Shown in pieces: positions 1-10,109 of a stretch of DNA of 64,000 nt. The notes beneath the pieces are model-generated. The model did no database searches and was not told the DNA's origin. It was given only the letters and a program-made list of their open reading frames with translations. Both the position numbers and the translations under genes were made by a program. Positions within the stretch are counted from its first letter, which is position 1; each line of letters begins with the position of its first letter. This DNA comes from Undaria pinnatifida (lineage: Eukaryota > Sar > Phaeophyceae > Laminariales > Alariaceae): assembly GCA_012845835.1 (NCBI GenBank), contig JABAKD010000023.1, forward strand, positions 12,647,851-12,711,850, read 5' to 3'.

Positions 1-284
1 TCGGTATTCCGCCGGTAGGCCTTATAGACTATAGCAGAATACCAGGGCTTACGCTTACCAGTTGCGACTGTGAATCCCGTTCGTTCCTGTCCCAGTCGTG
101 GTTTCATACGTGTTAGCAACGTTGTGGTACCAGGTAGGGTTTTGCCCATAAACGGCCGCTTTTATTACAGTGTTACGACTTTCTTTCAAACTTCGGAAAC
201 CGACGACTGCTACTATTAAGTGGCGTTACTATTTTGAACATTCACTGAACGCTAGGTATTCCCATCCGTTGTTGTCGTTCGCAG

Positions 285-455
285 AAGCCCTGCGAAGCAG
301 TCGCCGAGGGCCGCCAAGTCGGCGAGGGCATAAACACGAAGTGCACCGGCGACATCAAGGTCGGTGACCTCCTCCTGAAGAAGGCAGGCGACTACTTGCT
401 CGATATATCTCCCGCATTCCATTACCACTGTGCCAAGAGGGCGTCCGACATCGAG
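285..455 (+). CDS. Candidate internal exon, cysteine-rich protein
   Basis: An open 57-codon stretch is bounded by a pyrimidine-rich 3' splice site ending in CAG and a GTACGT donor after GAG. It reads in one frame and contains three cysteines and ends in CAKRASDIE. The spacing of cysteines and the C-x-x-x-A-x-D-I-E ending loosely recall the cysteine-rich repeats of Golgi apparatus protein 1 (GLG1), but the match is weak. Composition is more codon-like and GC-rich than the flanking repeat DNA. It could be a chance open frame. The next candidate exon is at 755. Confidence 0.3.
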
Positions 456-754
456 GTACGTTCTACTCTTATCTTGCGTCCTGTGTGTCACGAGTCCCTA
501 TTAATATTCGAGACATTCATGTCTCTTGCTCGAGACTAGGGGATTGCGTGCGGATATAGTCTATGCAGTGCGGCTCTTCTTCCAAGTACCAAGAGCAAAT
601 ATAACAATACCACAACAATTACTAACAACGAAAGAAGGAGCTCCATTAGTTTGGATGGTAACGACGTCTGCTGGAGAGAAGTACGAATACTTTTTTACAC
701 ATAGACTACATACTTATCGACGTCCTCCCGCTATGCTTCAACGTTTGTGGACAG

Positions 755-843
755 ATCCACAAGATGATCGACAAAAAACAAGAGTGCAAGGTGCTGGGTA
801 CCTCCGCTGAGGAGGAGTCCACGCAAGCCTGCATGCTCCTTCG
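755..843 (+). CDS. Candidate following exon, cysteine-rich
   Basis: A phase-0 continuation of the exon ending at 455 begins after a good acceptor (GTTTGTGGACAG). It reads IHKMIDKKQECKVLGTSA and then a short acidic stretch and TQACMLLR, with two more cysteines. The right end is unclear because a tandem repeat begins at about 836 and no convincing donor is seen. If real, the two exons form part of a secretory-pathway cysteine-rich protein whose remainder lies outside the window or has been lost. The function is not recognised. Confidence 0.25.
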
Positions 844-1790
844 GAAGCAATGTTGACAGCACGTTCTTTATAGAACGTTAAGTTGTGGTTTCTATATAGC
901 AGCATCGGTTTTTGAGCACTATGCCTAAATGCATGCTCTTCTTCCTTGGGAGTACAAATGCACTTCACATGTTTGCGGTGTGTGCGTTCAAGTTTCTGCT
1001 TCCAGCATGTTTTTTTTTGGCACTGCGCTCCTTCACATCTTAAGTGCACTGTTGTAGTTTTTCTGTCTCTATCCTTGACAAGCGTGCTGGCGTTTATGCT
1101 TGCGACAATAATAAGTTCTTCATAGTCGAATTAGAGAGAGCTATTCGTAAGTGTAGTCTAGAGGTGCTAGCTCAAAGGTGTAATATGGTGTGCCAACTAA
1201 GTCCTCCGAGGTGGTGGGGGCATGTTAGCACGGGCGGCGGTATATTAGCATTTTGTACATACCAGAACAAGATATTTTTGAGCGCTACGCTTATAGACTA
1301 TACATGCGCCTATAGAAGTATGACGTTACACTGCTCCTTCAGAAGCAATGTTGACATTACGTCCTTTCTTGAACGTCAAGTTGTGTTTTCTAAATATCAG
1401 CTTCGTTCTTCGAGCACTACGCCTAAATGCGTGCTCTTTTAGTCCTTGGGAATGCGCTTGTACTTTTGTTTGCGGTGTGTGCGTTCAGTTTCTGTTTCCA
1501 GCATGTGTCTTTGGGCACTGCGCCGAAAAACATGCTCCTTTATTAATAGATGTTTGAGTTGTAGTTTCAGACTAACTACCTGTAGTTTTAGACTAACCAC
1601 CTGTTTTGCTGTCTCTGTCCTTGACAAGCGCGTGCCTGGTGTCTATGCACTGCGATAATATATTATTGGTGATCGACTTAGAGTTATTAATAAGTGTACA
1701 GGTGCTACCTGAGAGGTGGAAGGATATAGTCTAGACTATGTGCCAAGCAAGTCCTCCGACGTGTCCATCATGGACTGGGCGAATGGATGA
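836..1790. repeat. Tandem repeat, about 495 bp, two diverged units
   Basis: The stretch starting GCTCCTTCGGAAGCAATG at 836 recurs at about 1330, followed in both units by the same blocks: the GAACGT-TAAG/CAAG segment, GCCTAAATGC, a CTCTxTCCTTGACAAGCG block and a GTGCCAA-CTAAGTCCTCCGA block. Identity is moderate, so the duplication is old. No protein is recognised in either unit. Confidence 0.6.
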
Positions 1791-1972
1791 TAATAACAAA
1801 CTTATGATCATAATCGTCTCCATCCTTTACCGTTGTACTGTATACGGACTTCTTGGCATTTTCAAGTCGCCAGTTGCGCCATTCGTGCTTCTTTTCCGCC
1901 TTTTTACTGAATGTTCCACACCCTGTACAAATATCCATAACAAATACAAATAATAGTTGCGTGTATTTGTCC

Positions 1973-2296
1973 CAGGGCAGTATTTGCCTCCAGACAAATA
2001 TTTGCGCAGCTTCTCAAGCGAGTATTTTCCTGCCAGACAAATATTTGCACAGGTTCTCAAGAGAGTATTTGCCTGCAGACAAATATTTGCGCAGATTCTC
2101 AAAAAAGTATTTGCTTCCAGACAAATATTTGCGCAGGTTTTCCAGAACGTATTTGCCTGCCAGACAAATATTTGCACAGGTTCTCAAAAAGTATTTGCCT
2201 GCAGACAAATATTTGCGCAGCTTCTCAAGAAAGTATTTGTCTGCAGGCAAATATTTGTGCAGGTTCTCAATAAACTATTTGCCTGCAAACAATGTA
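1973..2296. repeat. Left subterminal minisatellite of hAT-1, about 43-bp unit
   Basis: About seven units built on GTATTTGCCTGCAGACAAAT-ATTTGCGCAG followed by a variable CTTCTCAAGA linker. Each unit carries a near-palindrome, TATTTGCCTGCAGACAAATA, and the nested palindrome CAAATATTTG. The unit near 2235 shows the palindrome flipped (TCTGCAGG instead of CCTGCAGA). Long open frames across the array on both strands come from the regular period and are not genes. Subterminal motif repeats in hAT elements are known transposase-binding regions. Confidence 0.88.
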
Positions 2297-2519
2297 TTGC
2301 GGATGTGGAGATTTTGACCTCTTTCGGCGTACAAGTACGTACATTATATGGGGTACATACGTAATGCATAAATACGGCCGTTGAGCCCGGTGTATTTGCA
2401 GCCGCGAAAAGGCCGTTGAGCCCGGTGTATTTGCCGCCGCGAATATCAGTGGTCCTGCACACAACCAAACCAGCTCCCCATCACGGCACGAGCAACTACC
2501 GCGGGCTGTGCATGTCAAC

Positions 2520-2932
2520 ATGCCAGCTGTCAGTACCGAAGAAGCAAATGGCAATGGTGATGGTACGCCACCTGGCGACGGAGCTGGCGCGTCGGCAGCA
2601 GCTCCAGTTATTGTCGACGTCAACGCACCTGGGCTGGAGTGATTTTCGGGGCTCCTGCGTCGGCGGCAGTGCTTGAGCGTGACTTCAGCGCTGCTGGGCG
2701 TATGATGACGTCCTCCAGGAGCACCACGGACAGCAAGTACGTGGAGACGATCCTGCTCCTGCACGGAAACCTGGATCTCATCCCTCAGGACATCCCTAAG
2801 CTGACCGAAGCTCGCGCGCGAAGCAAGATCCCCGGGCGACTGGTGGACCCTGTGGAAGGGGTGAAGGAGCTCGACGGCGCATTTGCCCCGGAGGACCTCA
2901 CCGCCGGGGAGTCGGGGGAGGTGGACGTTTAA
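2520..2932 (+). pseudogene. hAT transposase remnant, N-terminus joined to dimerisation domain
   Basis: An ATG at 2520 opens a 40-residue acidic, Gly/Ala-rich leader ending at a TGA (2640-2642). In the overlapping frame from 2639 the C-terminal hAT dimerisation domain follows, recognisable by GAPASAAVLERDFSAAGR and the later DLIPQDIPKL, ending in an acidic tail with the stop at 2930-2932. The BED finger and the whole DDE catalytic core are absent. This is an internal-deletion derivative: the frame change at the junction and the missing core make it non-functional. The same dimerisation signature occurs in hAT-2 near 11820. Confidence 0.8.
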
Positions 2933-3459
2933 ACAGCATGGAATAGTAGAAGTAGCTTGATGGCGATCAGGCCCGCAGCGAGAACGAGTAGCAACGTCTT
3001 TGTGGTGTTTGTGGATCCTTGGTGTTTGTTGTACTTTGCCACAGGAGTTGACTCATCTCATGATACGGAATGAGTAAGATGGTGGAGGGGTTTGGTGGCG
3101 TCGGCGTGTTTGTGTTTGTTTGCGTTCCGTACGGGGTGAGGCGGCTTCGACTGTTGTAGATGGCAGAAGAAGTAAAAGGCAATGGTCGACGGGGATGGCA
3201 TTTGCATATTAAAAAATATATAATATGACTCATAGGTAGTCGATAGATTTTCGTTTTTTCTCGGTTTGGCTGATCCTGTGTTTTTCCACTCCGATCAAAA
3301 GATATTTCAGATGCACGCTTCAGGGATTTGCTTTTGTATTTCCGACACCAATCTCCCATCGCATGACATATGATACGGCTAATCCCTCCCTCCGACCTCC
3401 CTGCAGTAACAGCTGTTTTTTCAGAATAGTTGTCAGGACAAATACAATACTATTTGCGC

Positions 3460-3880
3460 AGGTTCTCCAGGGCAGTATTTGCCTGCCAGACAAATATTTG
3501 CGCAGGTTCTCAAGAGAGTATTTGCCTGCAGACAAATATTTGCGCAGCTTCTCAAGCGAGTATTTGCCTGCAGACAAATATTTGCGCAGGTTCTCAAAAA
3601 GTATTTGCCTGCAGACAAATATTTGCGCAGCTTCTCAAAAAAGTATTTGCTTCCAGACAAATATTTGCGCAGGTTTTCCAGAGAGTATTTGCCTGCCAGA
3701 CAAATATTTGCACAGGTTCTCAAAAAAGTATTTGCCTGCAGACAAATATTTGCGCAGCTTCTCAAGAAAGTATTTGCTTCCAGACAAATATTTGCGCAGC
3801 TTCTCAAATAAGTATTTGCTTCCAGACAAATATTTGCGCAGGTTTTCTAGAGAGTATTTGCCTGCCAGACAAATAGCAAA
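3460..3880. repeat. Right subterminal minisatellite of hAT-1
   Basis: About nine to ten units of the same 43-bp minisatellite as at 1973-2296, in the same orientation, starting with the same lead-in (CCAGGGCAGTATTTGCCT). Two flavours alternate: CCTGCAGACAAATA, which keeps the palindrome, and CTTCCAGACAAATA, which breaks it. The array runs to within about 20 bp of the right inverted terminus. Confidence 0.88.
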
Positions 3881-3911
3881 TAATGTATTTGTACAGGGCG
3901 TGGGATGTTCA

Positions 3912-3975
3912 TTCTTCCTTGCGCGAGCGTAGCGGGCGGCGTCCAGCCGCCCGCGAGCGAAGCCCTTGTACTTGG
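3912..3975. repeat. GC-rich palindromic hairpin repeat, copy 1
   Basis: A roughly 60-bp imperfect palindrome: GCGCGAGCGTAGCGGGCGGC, a short GTCCA loop, then GCCGCCCGCGAGCGAAGCCC and TTGTAC. It sits immediately outside the hAT-1 target duplication. Related hairpins occur at 19486-19545, 39525-39582, 42680-42735 and 45175-45232, with a half copy near 31830. Stem bases differ between copies while pairing is kept. Confidence 0.7.
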
Positions 3976-3999
3976 TACGATACACGGCAGTGCAGCAGC

Positions 4000-4195
4000 A
4001 GCAGCTTTTTTTTTTTTTTTTTTCATCCTCCGGCGGATGGGGAAAAATAAAGGTTTAGCTCACCACACTTCCACGTATTTTCATACGCGTCGTGTGTCGA
4101 TTTAACTCAGTTGCTTTCGCAGCCCAACGCTAGCTGGCGCACCCTTCGGGTCCCATTGTAGGTATAGCGTAAGCTGTCCCTATCAGTGGTGGCAG
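4000..4195. repeat. Dispersed repeat, about 190 bp (copy 1 of 2)
   Basis: It begins with a T-run and GGATGGGGAAAAATAAAG, and continues through CTCACCACACTTCCACGTAT, AACGCTAGCTGGCGCACCCT to CTATCAGTGGT. A second copy at about 62428-62607 on the same strand matches at roughly nine bases in ten. No open frame of interest and no clear termini. Short non-autonomous element or SINE tail are both possible. Confidence 0.7.
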
Positions 4196-5447
4196 CATAC
4201 TTTATTACGTGCGCAATTCAGAATGAGATGTACATACGTACAGAAAACAGAAAGAGGGAGAAGCGAAAAGAGGGAACCAGAGAGAGTGCGGGAGACAAAG
4301 AAAAGAGGATAGAGACAAAAAACGAACAGCAGAGGAAGAGAGAAACACAGCAACAGCACATCTTTCTTGCACCTCACTACACAGCTGCGTGTTGCTGCCG
4401 TTGGGTGTTCGGGCGAGTTCGGTGTGCGTGCTCGCTGCTGCGGTGCGTGTCATACCGTACCTGTGGGATGGCCTGGCGTTGATGTGCTGCTGCTCTCCTT
4501 TCCGCTTCTTCTTGTTCTGCTGCTGCTGCTATCTTCTGGGCCTCTGTTCGGCTGATGGCAGTCTTCTTCTGCGAGGCCGGGTATGTGCTCGAGATCGGTC
4601 TGTCCTCTGGTGGTGGTCGTGGCTGGCGTGATGGTGCGTCTTCGTTGTCTTCTTTGTGGTTTCTGCGAGAAGAAGTTTGAATTTCGATCCAATTTTCTAG
4701 ACAAAGCATGACACATCTCCCGAGAACCAAAAAGGGGACAGGTAAGGGTGTCACCCCGGCGTTGCCACGGCTTGGATGTGTGGGTTGTGGTTCTATTTTA
4801 TAACCCATGGCTTAAGATTAGACGCCTAATCTTAACCCATCAGTTATAAAGTAGAACCACCACTCAAACATCCACGCTGTGGAAATCCCGTGGTGACACC
4901 TTCACCTGTCCCCTTTTTGGTTCTCGGGAGCCGTGTCATACTTTGTAAAGAAAATTGCATGGAAATTCAAACTTCTCTCAGAAACCACGAAGACAACAGA
5001 CACACCATCACGCCAGCCACGACCACCACCAGAGGACAGACCGATCTCAAACACATATCCGGCCTCGCAGAAAAAGACTGCCATCAGCCGAGCAGAGGCC
5101 CAGAAAGTAGCAGCAGCAGAACAAGAAGAAGCGGAAAGGAGAGCAGGAGCACATCAGCGCCCGGCCATCCCACAGGTACGGTATGATACGCACCGCAGCA
5201 GCGAGCACGCACACCGAACTCGCCCGAACACCCAACGGCAGGAACACGCAGCCGTGGAGTGAGGTACAAGAAACATGTGTTGCTGCTGTGTTTCTCTCTT
5301 CCGCTGCTGTTCGTGTCTTGTCTCTATCCTCTTTCTTCGTCTCCCGCGCTCTCTCTGGTTCTCTCTTTGCTTCTCCCTCTCTCTTCTCTGTTTTCTGTAT
5401 GACATCTCTGAATTGCGAACCTACAGCAATAAAGTATGCTGCTGCAC
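4189..5447. repeat. Foldback element: two about 0.6-kb inverted arms
   Basis: The left arm (about 4189-4800) is repeated in inverse orientation from 5447 back to about 4845, starting on both sides with GCAGCATACTTTATT and CGCAATTCAGA. The centre (4800-4845) has its own palindrome around TAAGATTAG-ACGC-CTAATCTTA. Arms include a purine-rich AGAGAGAAACACAGCAACAG part and a CTG-rich part. Open frames inside the arms are mirror images and look like by-products. A single related arm lies at 30290-30880, just upstream of the typA-like gene. Confidence 0.8.
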
Positions 5448-6510
5448 TGCTGTACATCATGCCAAGTATATCACACCAAGCATCATAGTCAAGCAGTATC
5501 ATACACAGCAGTAGATCGGGCGTTACAGATGGTGGACTGCTGCATCATACAAGTACCCGTTCTCTCGCTGTTCGTATATGACAGCAGTTGTTCAAACGCT
5601 TTCCCTTTCGTTTTGTGTCGCTGCCACTGCCGGTACCACCGCTGTAAAGATGTGAGGCGCGTGGCTACTGCTGTACATATCCCGTCCATGCCTGCACGCC
5701 TGTACCACTGTCAATATGTGGGGCGCGTTACCCGTTACTGCTGAACGTACATATCCCGTCCATCCCAACATGTACGTGTGATGTCATAGGTGACAGCAGT
5801 TGTTCAAACTTTTTGCTTTCGTTTTGTGCTTGGTGCTTGGTGGCATGGTGTTGTTGCAGGAGTTCAGGCCGGCGGGATCGGAGCGCCTCTCCCTCCCTGC
5901 AGCAGCAGCTTCACCTGCACCTGCACCTGCACCTGCGCGGCAGCAACCCCTCCAATGAGCGCCGGCCCAGCACAGCAGGTGAACTAGAGGGCACTTGGAA
6001 ATGACGGGCTGCCGTTGCCCCTACCGTGTCGACTGTAAACTGACGAGCCCATGCCTGTACCTGTACCACTGCCAAGATGTAGGGTGCATTACCGCGGTAC
6101 ATATTCCGTCTATCCCAACATGTGCGTAAGATATCATAGGTGACAGCAGTTGTTCGAATTTGTTCCTTTCGTTTTGTACTTGCTGGCTTGATGATGTTGC
6201 CGGAGTTCAGGCCGGCGGGATCGGAGCGCCTCTCCCTGCAGGGGCTGCCCCTGGAGCTGCACCTCCACCTGGAGCTGCACCTGCACCTGGAGCTGCACCT
6301 GCACCTGGCGCTGCATCCGCATCTGGAGCTGCACCTGCGCCTGGAGCTGCACCTGCAGCTGGGCAGCGCAACCCCCGCCTCTAATGAGCGGCGTCCCAGC
6401 ACAGCATGTGACTACAGGGCACTTGTAATTGACAGGCTGCCGTTGCCCTTACGCTGTTGCCGGAGTTCAGGCCGGCGGGATCGGAGCGCCTTTCCCTGCT
6501 ATGCTCGATC
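5448..6510. repeat. Tandem repeat family with CTG/CACCTG core (forward copy)
   Basis: Diverged units of about 210-350 bp each carry GACAGCAGTTGTTC(A/G)AA, CTTTCGTTTTGT, GGAGTTCAGGCCGGCGGGAT, a CACCTG-type microsatellite and CCCAGCACAGCA. In the second full unit the microsatellite is expanded to alternating GAGCTGCACCTG. An inverted copy of the whole block is at 18420-19470. No protein-coding signal is credible: the Ala/Pro and Gln/Val-rich frames are microsatellite translations. Confidence 0.75.
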
Positions 6511-6789
6511 ATACGGCCGCTTGCTGTTAATCCTCGTTTGTTTTCGGTCCACATCCTGGTTAAACATCAACATGTCTGCTACTACACACCGTACTGCTAG
6601 CTCGTGCTGCTAGCTCGTACTGCTAGCTCTTCTACTATACTCTACTATGCCGTCTCCTGCTAATAATTCGGTTCGCCTTCGTCCACCCAGCATAAACACG
6701 CTTCATTCGCGCCCCTCCCTTCCCCACCCCTCGTATTTTTTATACTTTGCGGGCCATTCTTGCGTCGTCTTCAAGGCATCCAGAAACCC

Positions 6790-7518
6790 GCTCACAGAGA
6801 GCAAGGACACTGTTGCAGGGGTGTTGCCCTTCGTAGCGAACTCTCCATTCATCTTCCTCGGTGAAGTACATACGTTGTGGAACTCGGTGTTTGATTCTGA
6901 GTGCAAGAGGACTCATCACGTGGACACCATGGCATCGACCGCCTGTCTCTAATGGGCACTAGATAGCGGTCTTGGTACCGGCCCGGATGATCCGAGTCCG
7001 TTGTTGGTGGCGACCACGGCGGGCACGGTTGATTGCGCGCGGCTAGCAAGAAGCGCTTTTTGCTTGGGCTGGGGGTCGAAGTATGCGACCGAGGCTGTAC
7101 GAGGCGGGAACGTCAACGTTCTGGAGTGGTGTCACAGCCAGGATATGCCCTTGGCCGAAACGTGCTCAATCGACGGGATTACAAGACCGTGCTTAATGCC
7201 GCTGAATCAGGCCACATGGACGTGTTGCGGTGGTGCAATTCCAATGGCCTCGAAAGGGTGGATATCACTGGTTATGTGGCCGCGGACCGAGATGACATCG
7301 GGATGCTAACTTGGTGCCGCGACGTCGGCGTTGTCTTCATCGAGCACACGCACGCAAGACCCCGGGACATCGGTGTTTTGGAGTGGCTGCGGGATAACCA
7401 TTGTCCTTTTGATATCCTCACGCCAATTTACGCTGGGAGGTATTCTGTATTGGACGTACTTGAATGGTCCACCAAGAACGGGTTTCCTTTCGATGTCGGT
7501 GTGTGGCTCGAGTGTTAG
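6790..7518 (+). pseudogene. Ankyrin-repeat protein pseudogene (host family)
   Basis: The reading resembles the large ankyrin-repeat family I associate with brown algae and oomycetes. A head motif (VLPFVANSPFIFLGEVHTLW) is followed by degenerate ankyrin units of the type VNVLEWCHSQDMPL, MDVLRWCNSNGL, IGVLEWLRDNHCPFD and LDVLEWSTKNGFPFD. An in-frame TAA lies at 6950-6952, with clear homology continuing beyond it in the same frame. A frame change follows at about 7150-7190, between WCHSQDMPLAETCS and the unit starting YKTVLNAAESGHMD. The reading ends with TAG at 7516-7518, shorter than usual for the family. The 5' end is not defined. With at least two disabling changes it is most likely a dead copy. 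Confidence 0.75.
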
Positions 7519-8351
7519 GATGCAAGGACAAAGGAATACAACCCTATCTGGCTGTGGTGCGAAAATAATGGCTTCGTAACGGGTGAATGGGTAGAGAGAG
7601 AGACGGCGTAGGCGCAGGGTGGGTCTGAAATATTGGGGGTTGGTAGTAGGCATGTTGGTCGTTGAGGCATCATGGTTCGACGTTGGACGGTGAAAGTCCG
7701 CCCTGCGCGGTCGGTCTTGATTGATACACGAATGTGAATATATGGCGGAGGCGTGTGCATGGGTGCGTTTGTGCTACATAGATAGGCCTGTACACAGTAT
7801 GCTTACATGCTAATGTTTTTCTGCTGTCTTTTTGTTTTGGGCAGAGCATAGGTGTTTATTGAGGCGTGTTTCGGTCAGATACGCTTCCGTAGTCTATTTG
7901 TTGTGTTTTGTTGGATATGCTCTCAATTGTGCTCTTTGTTTTGGGAATGTCAACCGTGATTCTATTCTGTAACCCCGAGGATATTCCTTACACCCCCCTC
8001 CGTATTTGCGTGCGCTGGAAATTGAAAACCGCAGAACCGCCCCAGAACCTGCAACAGCATAATAACGAACTTTTCTCGTTGCAGATTATTACGTGATAAC
8101 TTCGTCTGTCTCGCAAGTGAGGATACCTAAATTTGTACGGGTCCTTTACGGTGTCCGATCTGTTTCTCGATGTTTTTGGACGTTATTCTTGACTTGTTCG
8201 GCGTTGTGTGAGTTAAACTCGTTTTTTTACAGCCTGTGCTTGAACCATGCCGCGGAACGCCCGCCAAAACAGTCGGCCCAAAAATGGCCGTATTTCGCCC
8301 CTTTGACAGGGGGAAAAAAGTGGCGAAAAGGTGTGGAATAGACTAGACTAT
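7519..8351. other. No gene recognised
   Basis: About 830 bp between the ankyrin pseudogene and the hAT-2 target duplication. Only short chance open frames and no repeat shared with the rest of the window that I could see. Confidence 0.5.
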
Positions 8352-8369
8352 ATAGTTTACACACCCTGG

Positions 8370-8965
8370 ACGATATGCAATATCATATTGCAATACGCAT
8401 ACGAACCTATTGCCGTGTCCGCCGTATTGGCCGCCCCAATAGGTATTGATAGCGCTTCTGCAGACATACTGTGCGGAGCAATACATATCAAGTCAACAGT
8501 TGCTGACATATCGGCGGAAACAACACTTATCAGAATGAGTACATCGACTTGTATTGACGTCGCAAGTCATATCAATAAGTTCATTCGATAGCATATTGGA
8601 ATATCAACCAGTATTGATTTTTTTGTTGTTTCCATATTGATAACGGCAATACGTATTGATAGATGCAAAATCTCTAATATTGTCTGAGTAATAGTGATCG
8701 ATATTGGATGGTTGAACAGTATTGACCACCCCAGTACCTATCGATATGAGATTTGGGAAACATATTGTCACTTCAACGCATATTGCACGAAGCAATACTG
8801 CTGCTGCATGTCTTTCGTGAGATTCAGCATGATGCCACCACACACGTGGAAATTTTTTGGTGTCGTTGGATATTGGATATCACGTGTTATATCACATATT
8901 GCACTTCGCATTCCACCACAATGTCAATAGTCGGAACAGTTTTGCATATTGAAGGGAACTTGGGC
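8370..8965. repeat. Left subterminal motif cluster of hAT-2
   Basis: About twenty or more copies of CAATA/TATTG occur in both orientations, many embedded in TATTGATA, CATATTG, AATACGTATTG or TATCGATATG. They are irregularly spaced rather than in a strict tandem period. The matching cluster is at the right end (12830-13282). The layout resembles transposase-binding subterminal repeats of known hAT elements such as Ac, though the motif itself is different. Confidence 0.75.
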
Positions 8966-9077
8966 AAATACACAACAAGGTCGAAAAGGCATCCCACCCT
9001 CGGATGCCGCAGCATGTTGCTTGTAGATCTTCCCCCCGCACCCGATCCTGGTGCCAACAAACCACCACAAGGCGATC

Positions 9078-9562
9078 ATGAGCAACTGCGCCAACGACGG
9101 ACAATCGGCGGGAGATGGCAGCAGCAGCGGTGGCAGCGCGCCGGCATCCACCAAGCAGACAACGCTGTCCGGCTTTGTTAGCCAGGGTGATGGTGAGGTT
9201 TCTGAGGGGCCAAGAAATCGGATTGCAGCGAAGCTGAATTTCCCGACTAGCGTTCCGGCGGACGTGAAAGACGCCGTTCTCCGCTACGCTCCCTCACAAG
9301 CTTTAATGATCGCGGACATACCCAACGTGAAAGGAAAGCCTAGCTTCACAGCTTTCTACGGAGTGAGGCTGGAGTACAAGCCCGAGGACGGGAAGAAGTT
9401 GGAACCAGTTAGGAAGCAGGTGTACGCCTGCCTCGCAAGCCAGGGGTGCCGCACCACGGCGAAAACCTTGAAAATTTCCTCGAGTTCTACAACGGGTGCG
9501 ACGAACCACCTAAAGCAAGAGCACTCCATAACGTCTGAGACCAGCGCCGCGCAGCAGCAGAA
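9078..9562 (+). CDS. hAT-2 transposase, exon with BED zinc finger
   Basis: Starting at an ATG at 9078 (an in-frame ATG also exists at 9051), the exon encodes a Ser/Gly-rich N-terminus with KQTTLSGFVSQ. A BED-type zinc finger near its end reads VYACLASQGCRTTAK and then NHLKQEHS (C-x4-C and H-x4-H). BED fingers bind the transposon ends. The exon ends at a GTGAGT donor (after GCAGCAGAA). The phase-2 end fits the acceptor at 9852/9853. The protein acts in the nucleus as a DNA-cutting transposase when complete; here the gene appears interrupted. Confidence 0.8.
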
Positions 9563-9852
9563 GTGAGTGCAGCACATACTTGTGCGTGGTCTTTTTTTGG
9601 TTTGGGTCAGAGTGTGTGCTCCTCCTCTTCCGGTGTCGTCCTGGACATCCAAAAGCACATCGGAAGTATGATGTTTTTTGTGCTTGCAACGTACTCCGTA
9701 CTTCGTTAAAAATAGTGCCGTTCATCATGCACGTGTCGCACATGTTCATGCATGCATGTGGTTCTAACTGCTGTACTGAGGTTAGTTTGTGCCGCACTGC
9801 TGTCCCTGTCGGTGTCTGATTGAAGTAACTGGAAGCAAGCGGCGGTGGACAG

Positions 9853-10045
9853 TGTGCAGCAGGTGAAGCATAGCCAGCTTTACCAGTCGGATCCGACGCG
9901 TTGGAACGCGCTCAGCTTGGTGAAGAGCTTCATCATTCGCCACGCTTTTCCGTTTAGCCTCTTCGACGACAAATACACACGCCACACCCTTGCTGTCCTC
10001 GCGCCTGCCGACAAACTCCAAGTGCAGAAGCTCAACGATAAAGCT
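9853..10045 (+). CDS. hAT-2 transposase, second exon
   Basis: It follows the acceptor GGTGGACAG and keeps frame with the BED exon. It reads through DPTRWNALSLVKSFIIRH, AFPFSLFDDKYTRHTL and ends LQVQKLNDKA before a GTAAGT donor. The AFPFSLFDD segment corresponds to the conserved P-F stretch that lies between the BED finger and the catalytic core in hAT transposases. The next expected part, with the first catalytic Asp, is not found downstream. Confidence 0.75.
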
Positions 10046-10109
10046 GTAAGTTGGGTAGCTGAGAGCCGGCTGGCATATAAGTACACCCTTTCCTTTCTCA
10101 CCTCCTTAT

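Larger units (their letters stand above)
1917..3902 (+). mobile_element. hAT-1: internally deleted hAT DNA transposon
   Basis: The ends are inverted repeats matching at 16 of 17 positions (CACACCCTGTACAAATA at 1917; CACGCCCTGTACAAATA on the complement ending at 3902). They are flanked by 8-bp target duplications, GAATGTTC (1909-1916) and GGATGTTC (3903-3910), differing at one base. Inside, both ends carry subterminal minisatellites (1973-2296 and 3460-3880), and the middle holds the start and end of a hAT transposase joined across a large deletion. The 2933-3459 stretch has no gene. The element cannot encode a working transposase and would depend on one supplied elsewhere. hAT-2 has a related terminus (CACACCCTGGAC). 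Confidence 0.88.

Noticed and set aside
3363-3932. Long open frames on both strands across the minisatellite (for example reading KYLPADKYLRSFS repeats)
   Set aside because: They arise from the 43-bp period being open in several frames; repeated on both strands and at 1.9-2.3 kb, with no coding signature.
3912-3975. Helitron 3' end
   Set aside because: The hairpin is suggestive, but no CTRR end, TC start or A-T insertion site can be assigned consistently across copies.
4189-5447. Genes on each foldback arm
   Set aside because: Frames are mirror images in both arms and disrupted differently in the single-arm copy at 30.3-30.9 kb.
5790-6613. Ala/Pro and Leu/His-rich proteins in the CACCTG region
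   Set aside because: Microsatellite frames, mirrored in the inverted copy at 18.4-19.5 kb.
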